A stretch of DNA of 64,000 bases from Paulownia fortunei (GCA_019321725.1 CM033115.1:11542673-11606672); one strand, 5' to 3'; positions 35,301 through 47,679 are shown, numbered from the stretch's first letter. Notes: generated from the sequence alone by a model not told the origin. Translations and numbers: made by a program.

Positions 35301-36186
35301 GGTGTTTTAGGTGCGGAAAAACTACTAAAATCCCATTTTCATCACAAAAGTTTGAAAAAGTAGAATTCTCAAACTCTTTTTTATGTTCACTTCTTATTCT
35401 GAAAATTTTATCATTATTGCATGCTTTCTCATTTTTTAATTTCACTCCATTTTTTAAACACAAGAAATGTATCAAATTGTTCCTTAATGAAATCAACCCA
35501 CAATCTTTTAACGTATCATTTTTTTAAAGTCTCAGGTACAATCTCTTAATTCTAATATATCTAGTATATTAGAGCAATCCTTTTGGTCTTAGGTCTTTGC
35601 CTTTTGGATATGAACTTTTTGATTTATTCAAGCATTATTTCAAGAGGGTTTTTTTTCATTGGCAAACACTATTTTTGAGGTTGAGGTCATACTTGTATAC
35701 TCTAAATCAACATGATCTCCACTACATTATCCTAGTGATAGAATTTTACACGATCTCCATTGTATTGTCCTTCAGATAGAATTTCATCCCATTAATCAGT
35801 GCCCGAGTTTAACATCCTCAATACTTGATCTTTCTTCATCATATCTACCATAAGAATCAGTTTCTAACTTATGCCTAGTGCCTGCATAAGAAATTGAGCT
35901 TAAACAAGTTTTAATAGGGAAAAAAATTATATTGTACTGATTAGTGTTGCAATACTAGAAACAACCACCTTATTCCAGTCTTTTCCTTTCTTATCTAGAT
36001 GCTTGAATGAAGTGCAACATGATTGCTAACATGCTCTTCCTCCTCATCTTGACTCTCTTCTAATTCATCATCACTCCAAGGGGTATTTAGTAATCGTCCC
36101 AACTTCTTCACAGTGTTAACACACTCAACTTGGATGTGACCCTTTGCATTCCCTACATTATATCCTTTTTTCCCTAAAATCAAAAG
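35301..36186 (-). pseudogene. Integrase and gag fragments at the 5' side of element 2
   Basis: 35496-35284 encodes an integrase core piece (KLKNEKACNNDKIFRIRSEH, KKEFENSTFSNFCDENGI), the normal upstream neighbour of VERKNR in copia. About 36183-35995 encodes a gag knuckle region (VGNAKGHIQVECVNTVKK, then TPWSDDELEESQDEEEEH, VSNHVALHSS) matching element 1 at 11595-11320. The sequence between (about 35540-35990) is degenerate. At 36187 the similarity stops and an X-like LTR starts. Confidence 0.75.
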
Positions 36187-37660
36187 GGTTAGCTCTTAGG
36201 GCAGTATCCAGCGAGTCAATGGGATTGACCATCTTTATACTCTTATAGAAATAATTTTTTCATATTAATATCAATTAATGGCAATCTTCATCTTAAATTA
36301 TCTTTATTAGAATTAAATGAAATCTCTATATTATATATGACTATGAAGCATGGCCGCGCATAGGATGGTAATCATAGAACATGCCTTTATGGCCGTGATC
36401 TTAAAAATATTTCAAGTTGAGGGCTTTTTGAGATAGGAAGTCAACTAGCCCCTCAAGACGCACGTACGACGTAAGCTCGCTAGGAGGGTGCCTCATTCCA
36501 CAGACACTAGTGTTGTAACACTAGTGCATATATGCGAGTGCTTATTGAAAAACAAATACACTTAACTACCTTCCTGTAAAATCCTAAGGAAATATGATTA
36601 TCAAATGAAAATTTTCTATCATTACGATAGTGCATGACATAGTCCTTTGACTTGAGACACCATCATAATCTCATACTCGACATGGTGTACTTTGATTTAT
36701 CCTTTGATTACAGGTCAATCCCAAGAGGGGTATTTTGGGTCCATCATCCTTGTTTATTGAGGTTAATAAGTGGCCAAAAGAAGATCCATCACCTATCTAG
36801 CAGAATAGGTAAATCTCCTATAATTTTCACTATACTTGATTCTGAAATCCGTGGCCACAGTTGAGATGAGTAATTAGAAATAGGTTTTCTAATTACCATC
36901 AACAAATCAAGATACTAGAAATGGTCTCATAGAATTGTGCTATTAGGTTTCGACTAAAAATTCATGCCCTACGTTCAATCGGGAGAATAGTTAATGAAAG
37001 GATCGAACTTGCATGATATTCGTCATTGGAAAGCTTCACCTTTTCACCTATGTATAGGTCTTCAGAGCATGTTGGTAGATGCTAATCATGATTGGTGAGA
37101 TTCTTGAAATTAGTGGGTTTAATTCCAAGAGTATTAATTTATTAAATTAATTAATCAAAATAATTATAGTTCTAATTATTCAATATAGTCAAAAGAGTTG
37201 TGAGTCTATCACTAACATATAGGTGAACCTAAGGGGTCACACACAAACTCGCACAAGTCCATTTATTTCGTCAGAAATAATCTAAAGGTTGGATTAATTT
37301 AATTAATGTGATTAATTAAATAGGGCTTAATTAGTTCAAGAATTGAATTAATTAATTAATCTAATTAGATTAGGTATCCCATGTTGGAATAAATAATTAA
37401 TTGATTGGGTTAGTTAATTATTATAGCCTATTTAATTTAGGTGATGATTAATTTAATTAATTGGATTAATTAAATTGGGCCTGATTAATTAATTGGGTTT
37501 ATGTCCATTAAGTGTGGGCTTGTAGGAAACCCAATATGAATTAAATAGAGATTTAACTCCTAATTAAATTAAAATTGAAGTCTTTTACTTGCTTTGGAAG
37601 ACTTACTTTGTACAAATGAAGTGTCTTTAAATGATAAGGAGAATTCTCCTAAAGAGAATT
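36187..37660 (+). repeat. X-like copia LTR (diverged copy)
   Basis: Collinear with the family X LTRs but more diverged: a start like GGTTAGCTCTTAG, TTTATACTCTTATAG, TTCATATTAATATCAATT, GGCAATCTTCATCTTAAATT, CATGCCTTTATGGCCG, TAGTGCATGACATAGTCCTT, CACCTATCTAG, then the TTAATTAA-rich part. The first base reads GG where TG is expected. It contains a palindrome-like TAGTGTTGTAACACTA at about 36509-36524. The right end is unclear and no PBS follows, so its U5 seems lost. Confidence 0.6.
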
Positions 37661-38789
37661 TTCCCATGAACTTTAGAGTGTGCACCTCTTAGCTATTAGT
37701 CAGCTCTATCAATATAGCTGAGTAAGAAGCCACATCCCCTGGTCTTGCCCTACTGTGTGACTTTTTCTGATAGGTGCTTCAAGAGAAAACTACCCTCCCC
37801 AGTCCACTGATACTCCCTTGATTATTATTATCATCAGTCTACACTGCAGCTTAGTTAAGGGTAAATTGATCCAGCCTTGCACTCAAGCACCTTGAAAATG
37901 ATGTCTTCAAGGAGTTTGTACTCCATCTTCAAGTCTTTCTTGTAGCAGGACATATTGGCCTTGCTTGCCTATCCTGTTAGCACTTCCCAGATTTCATCTT
38001 CTAAATCAGCTCCATAGTTTACAATATATTTCAACATTTTATGGGTAGGTCTAGAAAATATGCAAGTACTTCTAGGGTGATTGTGTTGCAGTAGAGTTGA
38101 CCATGCTCTTGATTTCATCCTTTGTTGTAGTGCGTTAATGTAGAACTGCTTCACATTTTCAAAGAACACATGGTCAGTGGCCATTGTGTTCAAGATACTG
38201 TTATTTAATTTAACAAGAACTTCCAGAATGTCTACCCTTTTATAGCTCCTACTAAGGTAAAATCGACCAACATACCATTGTTGATATTAAATAAGGTCAT
38301 TTCTAGGATTTTGATGAAGTGAAAGAAATCACCCAAGAAAAAAAACAAAGTATGTTGTTAGCAAATAAGATTTCTTTAATATTTTTCAAGAAATCTCTTA
38401 GAAAATAAATAGATAATTCAAGATTTGAGAGGAAAAGCAAATGATTGTAGTAAGAATTAGCAAGAAAGTTGAGATAATTTAAAAAGTTGTCTACCAAGTG
38501 GGGATTTCGAATATTGTTCTTTATTTAAGTAGGTTTGAGCAGTACAAGCCTTGTGTAACCATCTTCGTAATATTTGAATAGTTATGATTATTTCGTAATG
38601 TTGGCATTTAAGCTCAGATAAAAATGTTTTTGACCGTTGAGTAACATACAAAAATAACTAGTTTGGCAAAAATATAACTGTTGTGAGTAAAACAAAATTT
38701 TCCATGGGTTTGATAGTAGTAAATGAAAATTGAAATATACTCCACTAATTTTGGAAGATAAAAGACTGAACTGATACTTTTGATTCACT
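37661..38789. other. Unassigned stretch between X-like LTRs
   Basis: The minus strand of 38193-37860 has one coding-like block (entered separately). The rest, 38194-38789, is AT-rich without recognisable domains. Confidence 0.35.
37860..38193 (-). pseudogene. Unrecognised coding-like fragment
   Basis: The minus-strand frame begins MNTMATDHVFFENVKQFY, continues for 74 codons to a stop, and stays readable beyond it (KKDLKMEYKLLEDIIFKVLE, CKAGSIYP, ending near 37860). Composition and the single internal stop suggest a decayed protein, but the family was not recognised. It lies between two X-like LTR-related blocks in the opposite sense to them, and may be part of another element's third ORF or of a host gene. 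Confidence 0.35.
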
Positions 38790-39090
38790 GAGTTAATCAA
38801 ATAGTTTGATTTTCTCAAGAATGCAGATGGACCAAGTGTGTATAAAAAGGTTAGTAGGAGCGTAGTAAATTTTATTACTTTAATTACATTCTACTCATAG
38901 GTATAATGTAGGAATATTATGGTTAACTAAGACTTGTTATCTATTAAGTTTTCCATGAGGGATTTGGGAAAAACATCCAAGATGTTGGGGATTTAGATCT
39001 ATAAGGATATAAGAGGATGCTTGGACTACCCCAAATTCATCTACAAAGATGTTAAAAGGGTTTAAAATGGAAGAATCGAAGAGAAGATTC
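38790..39090 (+). pseudogene. Copia RT fragment fused to an LTR
   Basis: Plus-strand sequence nearly collinear with 61907-62215 of family X: GACCAAGTGTGTATAA, ATTCTACTCATAGG (the ILLIG part after YVDD), then TTTGGGAAAAACATCCAAGATG and GAGGATGCTTGGACTA. It stops exactly where the LTR begins (TGTTAGATTAG at 39091). RNase H and the PPT, about 770 bp in the 62-kb copy, are absent. Confidence 0.75.
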
Positions 39091-39820
39091 TGTTAGATTA
39101 GTGGTCGATGAGCCAAATGATTTAGCCGTCCTTATACTCTTGTGAATTAATCTTATTCATATTAATATCATTGAAATGACAATCTTCATCTTAAATTCAT
39201 CCAAAGAATTAGATGAACTCCTTAGATCATATATAGCTATGGGACGTCGTTGTGCACATGATAGTGATCTTGTAATATGCCTCCAAGGTTGTGGTCTTAA
39301 AATGTTCCAAAATAAGGATTAATGAGATAGGACATTAATGATCCCACTAAGACTTGCCAATATGATGCAGACTCAAAATAAGGATGCATCATTCCATGGG
39401 CATTGATGTGGTGACGCTAGTGTATATATGGGGGTGCTTGTTTGGGAACAAGTACACTGAACTACCCCTCTTGAAAATTCCCAATTGAAAACACTCTATT
39501 GTGAAATGAGAATTTTCTCGTTACGATAGTGCAAAAATTAGTCCTTGAAGTTGAGGTACCATGGTAACCTTGTGCATGACATATTGCACCATGATGTATT
39601 TTCTGGATTGCATGACAACCATAAGGGGTTTATTTGATTATAATATCTTCATGTATAGAGGTTAATAAGTAGACAATAAAGGATCCATCACCTATCTAGA
39701 TGAATATGTGAATTCCCTATGTGTTTCACTATACTTGACTCTAAAATTCTTGGCCAAGGTTGGATAAAAATTAGATGTGAGGTTTTCTAATGTACACCAT
39801 CGAGTCAAACTACTAGAAAT
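39091..39820 (+). repeat. 5' LTR of family X, left part
   Basis: Begins TGTTAGATTAGTGGTCGATG and runs collinear with 62984-63715 (for example CTTATTCATATTAATAT, TGCTTGTTTGGGAACAAGTA and TTCTTGGCCAAGGTTGGAT). It breaks at ACTACTAGAAAT where the LINE poly(A) begins, and resumes at 47121. Confidence 0.85.
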
Positions 39821-40186
39821 TTTTTTTAATCAACACCACCTATGCCTAGGTGGGGGGTTTGCCAGACCCCTGCCGATTTATTGCTCATAAAAAACTTATG
39901 TCAAAATTATAATGATCAAGCGAAATAAAATTAAGAAGTACTACACCCTTATATTTTTAAATCTAAAATATACTAAATTTAATTTATCAACAAGAATAAA
40001 GCCTCTAACATTCTTAGGGAGCTCTTGTTGCTTAAATAATTTAAATCTCTATTTGTTACAAGCTAAATTAGCTAAATAATCTGCTTCACTATTCCCTTCT
40101 CTATAAATATGTGATATGGGATGCTCCATCAACCTCAAACATTGTTTGGCTTTGGTGATCAGTACTAGCAATTTCCAATTGCCATT

Positions 40187-41483
40187 TGTTGTAAAATTTG
40201 TGAATTCAAGTGTCTGCTATTGTTAACAAATAATAAAGTTTTATTATTCCCACGATGACTAATTGTTATTAAGTACCAAAATTATGTTACCTCTAATTTA
40301 TTTATACAAACGAAAGTGGGCAACGATTAATGAAAATAAACTTAAACTACTACTAGAATAATGCATATAAATCAAATAAAAATGAAATTCAATGATTTAA
40401 AGTTCTAGGGTTATGATTTTACCATAATTAGTCCAAATTGAATAATTTATCTCATCAATCTCAATTTATTTTTTAAATAATAGTTGAGAATCCCTAAATT
40501 ATCTACTAGCCTCTCCTGAGATATAACAAAAATATCATCAATTACTAACCCACTATATTCCTATGTGAGTTACAATAATCAACAATTCATTATGTTTTAT
40601 AGATCTCAAACAAGACTACACAAATCATGCAAGTATATTCTTATCTCACATGCAATTTATGATTTTTTATACATAGAACTAGATGCATATATCATATCTC
40701 GGGTTAATATGATTAGCAAGTCATTCAATTAGTGACCAAATAATTGAAATCATTAATAATCATATAAAAAACTCAACTTGAAAAATAAATCAAGAATTGA
40801 ATTGATAAAAATATTTAAAATATTTTAATTAGATTACATCACAACATTAAAAAAAAAAATTAATTCATGGTGAAAATGAAAGATAACAATATTCATAAAC
40901 ATAATCAAAGAGAGAAAGTGGACAAATAAAAATAGAACTTGGAAGAATGAGTTTCTCCCCTTGTTGATGTCTTCTTTTTCAATCTTGGAAGAAATCTCTC
41001 TTCTTCCTCCTCTCTTTGTCTTATTCTCTTTTTCCTTCCTCTTTTTGAGGCTTCTTTTCTCTTCCTCTACTCTCTTTTATTTCTTGGAGGCTTTTAGGAT
41101 GCTTAAAATCAGACGGGAGACGCCCTAAAGAGGACAAAAATTCTATTTTGCCCCTACTTTTCCGCTTGGCGCTGCCCTTACTAGAATAAAACTATTTTTC
41201 AATAACTGCACCGCCTACTAGAAAAAAGGTTTTTTTAATGTTTTTTTAGAAAAAATTAAGATGACTGGGTGCTTCAGCAACTGGGAAAAAGTTTTTTTTA
41301 ATTTTTTTAAAAAAAATGTAAGATGAATACAGATTTTTGTACATCCAAGTCAACTTTCTTTCTTCATACTCAAAATCTGCAAAATAACATTAAAAACAGT
41401 GATAAAATTCACAAAATTTTTGAAAACTAATCAAAAAGTTAAACAAAATGTACTAAATTAATGAGTATAAACCCCACTCATCA
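40187..41483 (-). mobile_element. Solo LTR, 1297 bp, with 5-bp TSD CCATT
   Basis: On the plus strand it begins TGTTGTAAAATTTG and ends CCACTCATCA; on the minus strand TGATGAGTGGGGTTTATACT...TTACAACA, a style common in plant gypsy LTRs. CCATT occurs on both sides (40182-40186 and 41484-41488). It splits the LINE RNase H reading (LIPLS... before, NGNWKLL after), so it inserted after the LINE. A long pyrimidine-rich tract lies at about 40960-41100. Confidence 0.88.
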
Positions 41484-44136
41484 CCATTCTAACTACCTTT
41501 AAGCAATTGTATGACAATTATGGAATCAAGTTCAATCCACAGCTTGGTAATCCCCATATCAATTGGAGTTGCAATCTTTGCACAACTGCTATCATCTCTG
41601 CTTCAGTGTTAGTATTATGTCCCACAAAATCATTGAAGGCCAAGACTACCTCCCCTTTCCAATCACGAATCAGTCCCCCAATTCTTGAAGGGCCAAGATT
41701 GCCCTTACTAGCTCTATCAACATTCAATTTATACCAGTTCTCTTCAGGCTTTCTCCATATTATTTTCGTAATGGTAGTCCGAGTAGATTTGGTAATAACA
41801 CTATGTATAATTCTATTGATGGAGAATTTCACTCCTCTGTATTTTGAGTCATTATGTTCCTACCATGGAAACCATAATATGAGCATCGACAACATATTAC
41901 GAATGTGGTCTGGATTTTGTTGGCGTGTAGATGTCCTCTAAAATTGCAATACCAATCTAATTTGATTAGATTGTATCACACCTATTTGAAAACAATTCAC
42001 AAAGAGTTCCTACACACTCCTAGCTGCATTACTTTGCAAGAATAGGTGTTCCAAAGATTCAATGGCGTCACAACATTAGCATCACGAAGGTAAGTGAAAA
42101 CCTCTTCGTTCTATCCTTGTGTCCACTAAAACCCAGTTGTGAAGGATTCGCATATGGTAGGTGTCAAGACATTGTTCCACACATCCTTCAAATGTTGTTG
42201 CTATGTCTTAGCAGCTCTCAGGCTTTCCCATGCAGTCTTCATAATAAATTTTCCATGAGATGATAGTTTCCAATGGGCACAGTCATCTTTCATTACATTA
42301 AAAGGAATAGCACACATACGGGTAACCATGTGCAAGTGGTAAAATTGTTAAAAGATTATCTCTACCCACTAATTGTTTTTCCAAAATGCCTCGACTTGCT
42401 CATATGATATTTGCAAAAATTGTCCCATATCACGTATCAGCTCCTTTCTTATCCAGTGATCATGCCAAAATAAAGCATTACCCCTACCAATACTCCAAAA
42501 AATGTTAAACCCAGCCTGCTCTCGAATCTTTCCTATTATCTTCCATGTGGCAGAGCTATTAATCGAAACACAAGCCTTAAGTACGGATGTGTCTCGAACA
42601 TATTTGCTGAAAATAAATGACTTCTATAGAGAGTTTTCTATTTTTAATTTCCACCATAACTTGTATGAAAAAGCAGTCGTTACATCCTGAATAGGACTGA
42701 CACTCAATCCACCTTCTGCATAAGGAAAATAAATTAAAGTCCATGCACACTAGTGAATGTGCTGATATCCCTCATTTGAACCCCGAAAAACCTTGGCAAA
42801 CAGGTTTTCTAAATGATGTTGAACAGCCTTAGGCAAATTAAGAACTTCCTATAATCTGTTTTTAGCTTTAGATATGATTAAATCAAATAACACCTTCCTT
42901 TTCTTGCCCTTATATAATGGAGTGCCAAGATAAATCATCGGTAGTTTCCAAGTAAACCCTGTAATTTGTTTAATACGTTGAATCAATGGAGTTGACACCC
43001 GCTTTCCAACAACAAATGAACTTTTTGCCAAGTTTATAAGTTGACCCGATACTGCTTCATAAGCTCCAAGAAACTCCATTAACCATCTCAATCCACCCTC
43101 ATTTGCTTTTGTAAAAATCATGAAATCATCTGCATATGTTAAATGTGAAATGAGCATGCCTCCTGAAGCATAATGCATAGCTGATTGATAAGTAATAAAG
43201 TTAAGCAGACCCCTAGATAATACTTCTACTGGAAGAATAAACAAAGAAGATCCCCTTGTCTAAGTCCACGCTAAGTTTGAAAAAAACCTGCTGATTCACC
43301 ATTGATAATCACTGAAAACCAAACTCTGTCAATGCCAAACCATATGAATCCATTCATCCCCAAATCCAAATTGACGGAGTACAACATGTAAAAAAAATCC
43401 ATTGAATTCTGTCATAAGCTTTAGCCATGTCTAGCTTAATGACCATATTCCCATCCTTACATTTATTGTCAATAGAGTATATCGTCTCTTGTGCAAGCAA
43501 CACATTATCCGCAATGGCCCTCCATTGTACAAACCCACTTTGAGAATGTGAGATCAACCTCAGTAGAAATTCTGCAAATTTAGATGAGAGTAACTTTGAG
43601 AAGATTTTGTTAACGTTACATAAGTTAATTGGCCTAAAATCTGTCCACCTGGAAGGTTTTTCAATCTTAGGAAAGAACACTATAGATGTAGTCATAAATC
43701 TCCTCTGCAAAGAACCACCATTGAAAAACTCTGTGCAAGCATCAAGCAAATCTCCCTTAATACAGCCCCAACATTGTTGAAAAAATAAGGAAGCCAAGCC
43801 ATTTGGGCCTGCCATACTTTTAGGATGTATGCTAAACACCACCTGTCTAATGTCCTCCATAGATGGGCTAGCATAGAATCGAAGATTATCTTCATGATTA
43901 ATCAATGATTGAAAGAAATCAAGTAAATCACAATTAGGATTGGCATTCCCTCCTGTAAGGTAATCTTGAAAGAATTTAGCCGTTGAATCCTTAATCTGAA
44001 TAGTATCGTTTATCAATTGACCATCATGTTGTATAGAATAAATAGCCGCTTTCATCTTCTTCTGCTGCACTAAAGCATCTTCCTCAATCCATTTACAAGC
44101 TACTTTTTAACGCTAAGAACTCTTATTTATTGATAG

Positions 44137-44300
44137 AGCTCTAGCATAATCAGCATATTTCCGTTTCATCTCCTCTCTATTGGTATCCGACGGGTCAACA
44201 TAAAACACAAGCTCACCGAGCTCTAGCATTATCAGCATATTTCCATTTCATATCCTCTCTATTGGCAGCCGACGAGTCAGCATCAAACACAAGCTCACTG
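44137..44300 (-). repeat. 82-bp tandem duplication in LINE ORF2
   Basis: The block beginning AGCTCTAGCATAATCAGC at 44137 is repeated from 44219 (AGCTCTAGCATTATCAGC). Both copies continue with CATATTTCC.TTTCAT and end CACAAGCTCAC. The period of 82 is not a multiple of three, so it shifts the frame. Confidence 0.85.
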
Positions 44301-45289
44301 TTTTCAAACTCCACTTCAGCTTGTTTTACCTTGTTAGTTACATTGCCGAAAATCATTTTATTCCACCATTTCAAATGTCTTTTAATTTGGATCAGCTTCT
44401 GTTGGAGATTCAAAATACCACTAAATGATGTGGGAACTTCCCAGTCTCCCTTGACACTTTGCAGAAAGGTGTGATGCTTAGTCCAACAATTTAGGAATCA
44501 AAAAGGTGCTGAAGACCGCTGCATATTAGACTCAATTTGCACCAATAACATATGATGATCTGAACATCTCCTTGATTGGTGCACGATTCTAGCCTGCTGG
44601 AAAAGATCAACCAAGAAGCCGATAATAAGACTCTATCCAATCTCTCCCACATACGATAATTTGTCTATGTATAATCCAAACCCTGATATCCAGCACCCTG
44701 TAACCCGCAATCCATGATCATTGATGCAAAGTCCTCCATAGATCCGACTAGTGCTGGATTGCCACGTCTATGTTCATGTCCATGGAGTGTGACATTGAAA
44801 TCACCACCTATAATCCAAGGCACTTAGATCATTCTCAAATTCCTCAGTCCTTCCCAAAGATCCATTCGCTCAATTCTAGTACACTTGGCATATACGAAAT
44901 AACAAAAAATAGATCGAGCAGAAACATTATTCAATTTTCATATGTACAAACTGTTTCTCATCAACAAGTAACTCCACTCCATCAACATTATAGAAAACCA
45001 TCTTTTTTTACAAATTCTACTGGAATTTAATCTTGTTTTTGGCTCTGGCAAAACAAGAATTCTAGGGTGATGTTTGTGACAAACCTGTTTCACTTCGCAA
45101 TCCCCCTTACATTTCATATAAAAAAATTCATAATTAATGAGATAAAGAGGATTATTCTGAGATAGACCAGGATCTGGTCATAATTCGCAATGGCTGAACT
45201 AGTGGCATTTTTCTTTCTTTTACCAATTTACGGTATTGGGGAATCATGATTCATCACCTTAAAAACCTCTGTTGGATGCCGTAATTTCG

Positions 45290-46760
45290 CTTCCAACAAT
45301 TCAGAGGATGCACTTCTTAAATTCAAAGCTGATACCTCGTCTCAACTATTTCATCGGGAAGATAATGCACAACTTCCTAGTTTATAGTAGCACTTTCATT
45401 ATGCTCTTTATGACAATCCTCCTCCCATCCTCAAATCGATTTTGCAAACAAATTTCTCTATTTCTTCCTTCGTTTCCATCTGCTTCAATCAAATTTGTAT
45501 CACCATTGAACTGAATAGGATCAGCATTATCTAATCCTTCACAACTAACATCATTACAGTTAGTATTTCTATTGGAGACCCTGACATTTTCTACAAAAAA
45601 TATACCATCCAAATCTAAAACGGCATCATCATTTTTTATTCTTGTGTTATTAACCAAATCAGAGATTAAAGGTCCTCCATGTTTCAATTTGATCCTAAAC
45701 CATCTTGCACACCATCTTTCCTGTTGAAGCTCTTACCTACATTATGGGGTATTTGATGCATCACAGTAGGAGTATTGCCCTTAGCACCTAATCTACCATT
45801 CATTTTTTGTGAATCTTGCAAACTATTAGGTTCAGCAGTGAAGAACTTTGCCCAACATTCATTGGCTCATTCATCTTATACACCTGAACTAGTTGTTTCT
45901 TTTTTCTTATTTCCAGCCTCCTCTTATGTGATTCTGCATTCTCCTGAATAACATCTTGTTTTTTTGGATCCTCATTCTTCTTCCCTGGCCATGGTTTATT
46001 CCCAATTTCATAATATCCCGAATCCTCATGGCCCAAGTGTTTGTCTATTTTCATATTTATCCTTCTGCATAATGATATCATCACCAATTCCTAAACAAAT
46101 CTCTTCTATCTCTGGTTGCAACAGGTTTACCTCAACACAAACTCTAGCTATACTTGGACTCAATTGATCTTCAGGAGGCTCGTCCACCTTAAGGGGTACA
46201 CCAATCATTGAAGAAATGCCAAACAGGGCTTTTTTGCGGAACAAATGAAGAAGAAGTTCCGGGAAGCCCAGCTAAACTGGCGCCACCGGTGATTCAATCT
46301 TTGGAACAAAACTAGAGTCCATTTAAACCCTCTCATTAGAAGTGCCTCTAGAAACTACGTTTATTTCATCTGTATTCTTGCATAGCCGTCCGCAATTGTG
46401 AGCTTGATAATGACATGTTTAATATCAATCATGCCAATTTCATAAAATCCAACTTATCCAATCGAAGTAATTTTTTTGGGAGAACCTGAATGCTTGGGCA
46501 GCCATGGGAGAATTTTCCAATAAGTGTAAATTTGAAAGGAGTGATGAGCTGTTCTGTTTCAACGTTGGTAAAGAAGATACCAGGTTTCCCTTTGTATTGA
46601 TTATGTGTTCCATAAAACTGAGCGTCAGATGCATCGAAGGTCTTCTTTTGAGCACAGGCATCATGAACAATAGGATTTCCTTTTCACCTAGGATCAAAGA
46701 ATGGCAGCAATTGAAGATGGATCTGGTGGTTTTGGAGGTGACCCATTAGGGTTAGAATTT
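45290..46760 (-). pseudogene. LINE ORF1 (DUF4283-type RNA-binding protein)
   Basis: On the minus strand the N-terminal DUF4283 domain spans about 46700-46450 (LIGKFSH, LRKFFRLDKLDFM in shifted frames). The following part at 46244-46026 reads LFGISSMIGVPLKVDEPPED, SIARVCVEVNLLQPEIEEI, GIGDDIIMQKDKYEN, the usual plant LINE ORF1 arrangement just before a CCHC knuckle. The knuckle itself is not clearly preserved. A low-complexity, charged C-terminal half follows (46087-45382). Several frames are needed. Confidence 0.8.
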
Positions 46761-47120
46761 TCATTTGATGGCTGCGTGACGAATTTGAGAGAGGATCGCT
46801 TCGATCTAAGGATGTTGCAGACACCTTCGAAGAGAAGAAAATGGAGTACTTCAAGATTGTAGAGGAGAAAACTTTACAGAGAAGAGAATTCAGATTCTCG
46901 AGACCGAGAAGAAATCAGAAAGCAGTTGCGAGCAATTCTAGAGGCAAAAGCGTAGTTCAGCAAAAATGGTGGCAGCTGAGGATGGACTGATGAAGATTGT
47001 GGTGAAGAAGGAAAATCTGAAGCAAGTGCTGGAGGCGGTTAGAGATGGCCGCAGCTGGGGGCGGCTAGCTTCGACATTTGTGCCGGCTGTGACGGAGCAC
47101 TGGTGTTTCTATTGTCTCAA

Positions 47121-47678
47121 GTTATTAGGAATGAAAACAATAATTATTGGATTTCGACTAAAATTCTAAGCTGAATCAAGAAATTAGATAAAATGTTCAA
47201 CCTTTTGATCATGATTTAATTTTTTTATTCATTATTTAAATTAAAAATTAAATTCTATATACTTTAGAGTAGAATAAGGCCTTTCGAATCTATCGGTATG
47301 AATTTAATTGGTGTCGAAATTTTCAATTTGTAAATACGCTTGGAGGGGTAATCCTTAGTACTCTAAGCGAGTTATTCCGAAGGGTTTGAAATCAAGATTC
47401 GCCAAAGCAGTTCATGGACAAATTCAAGATTTGCGAAGGAGTTTGTGAAAAGAAAATAATTTTAATAATTTCATACATCTTCATCAGTAGGAGTACAAAT
47501 CAAGGTAAGGGTTTATAGAATTTTTTTTGGTTTAAATATCAGAAAATGTACAATTTAGTAATAACAAAAAGATTCAGAGATTTATTTTTAATTACATGTG
47601 ATATAATATTTGTTTACATTATTAAAAAAATTTAAACTCTGCTGAGTATACGTATCTCGTGACTACATAAACCCAACA
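47121..47678 (+). repeat. 5' LTR of family X, right part
   Basis: Resumes the LTR after the LINE: TTAGGAATGAAAACA...TTATTGGATTTCGACTAA matches CTAGGAATGGAAACA...GGGTTTTGATTAA at 63709-63750. It ends ACCCAACA at 47678, giving TGTT...AACA ends for an LTR of about 1.28 kb. CATCTTCATCAGTAGGAGTAC near 47480 matches the X-like LTR near 14590. Confidence 0.75.
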
Positions 47679-47679
47679 A

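Larger units (their letters stand above)
22486..36186 (-). mobile_element. Sirevirus-like Ty1/copia retrotransposon (element 2), rearranged
   Basis: A minus-strand copia element related to element 1. From high to low coordinate: a gag zinc-knuckle fragment (36183-35995), an integrase fragment (about 35500-35300), three tandem 3.0-kb blocks each running from integrase through RT/RNase H remnants into the start of ORF3, the rest of ORF3, a PPT (24911-24924) and a probable 3' LTR split by a solo LTR. The 5' LTR, PBS and most of gag are absent; at 36187 an X-like LTR takes over. The element starts only about 100 bp after the P450 poly(A) region. Its outer end near 22486 is approximate. Confidence 0.8.
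39990..45250 (-). pseudogene. LINE ORF2: endonuclease, reverse transcriptase, zf-RVT, RNase H
   Basis: On the minus strand the endonuclease (about 45250-44480) shows WIIGGDFNVTLHGHEH near 44800 and ERLDRVL near 44630. The linker (44413-44213) has LIQIKRHLKWWNK. RT: PNGLASLFFQQCW, FRPINLCNVNKIFSK, SQSGFV, VIKLDMAKAYDRIQW (44070-43354), then LTYADDFMIFTK with an intact YADD box (43244-42849). The zinc-binding zf-RVT region is at about 42300-41940. RNase H: WYKLNVDRASKGN, RDWKGEVVLAF, TNTEAEMIAV (41832-41518), resuming beyond the solo LTR as PISHIYREGNSEADYLAN (about 40110-40050). Frameshifts, stops and the inserted LTR inactivate it. An 82-bp tandem duplication lies in the linker. Confidence 0.9.
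39821..47120 (-). mobile_element. L1-type LINE inserted in the family X LTR
   Basis: A 7.3-kb non-LTR element on the minus strand. Its GC-rich 5' leader is at the right (47120-46770), followed by ORF1 (about 46760-45290), ORF2 with endonuclease, RT and RNase H (about 45250-39990), and a poly(A) seen as T's at 39820-39827. The LTR sequence stops at ACTACTAGAAAT (39809-39820) and resumes with GTTATTAGGAAT (47121-47132), an imperfect 12-bp TSD. It seems full length but has many stops. A solo LTR (40187-41483) lies inside its RNase H region. Confidence 0.85.

Noticed and set aside
46966..47169. GC-rich plus-strand ORF starting MVAAEDGLMKIVVKKEN
   Set aside because: It lies antisense in the LINE 5' leader and runs across the LINE/LTR boundary at 47120, so it cannot be an old gene.
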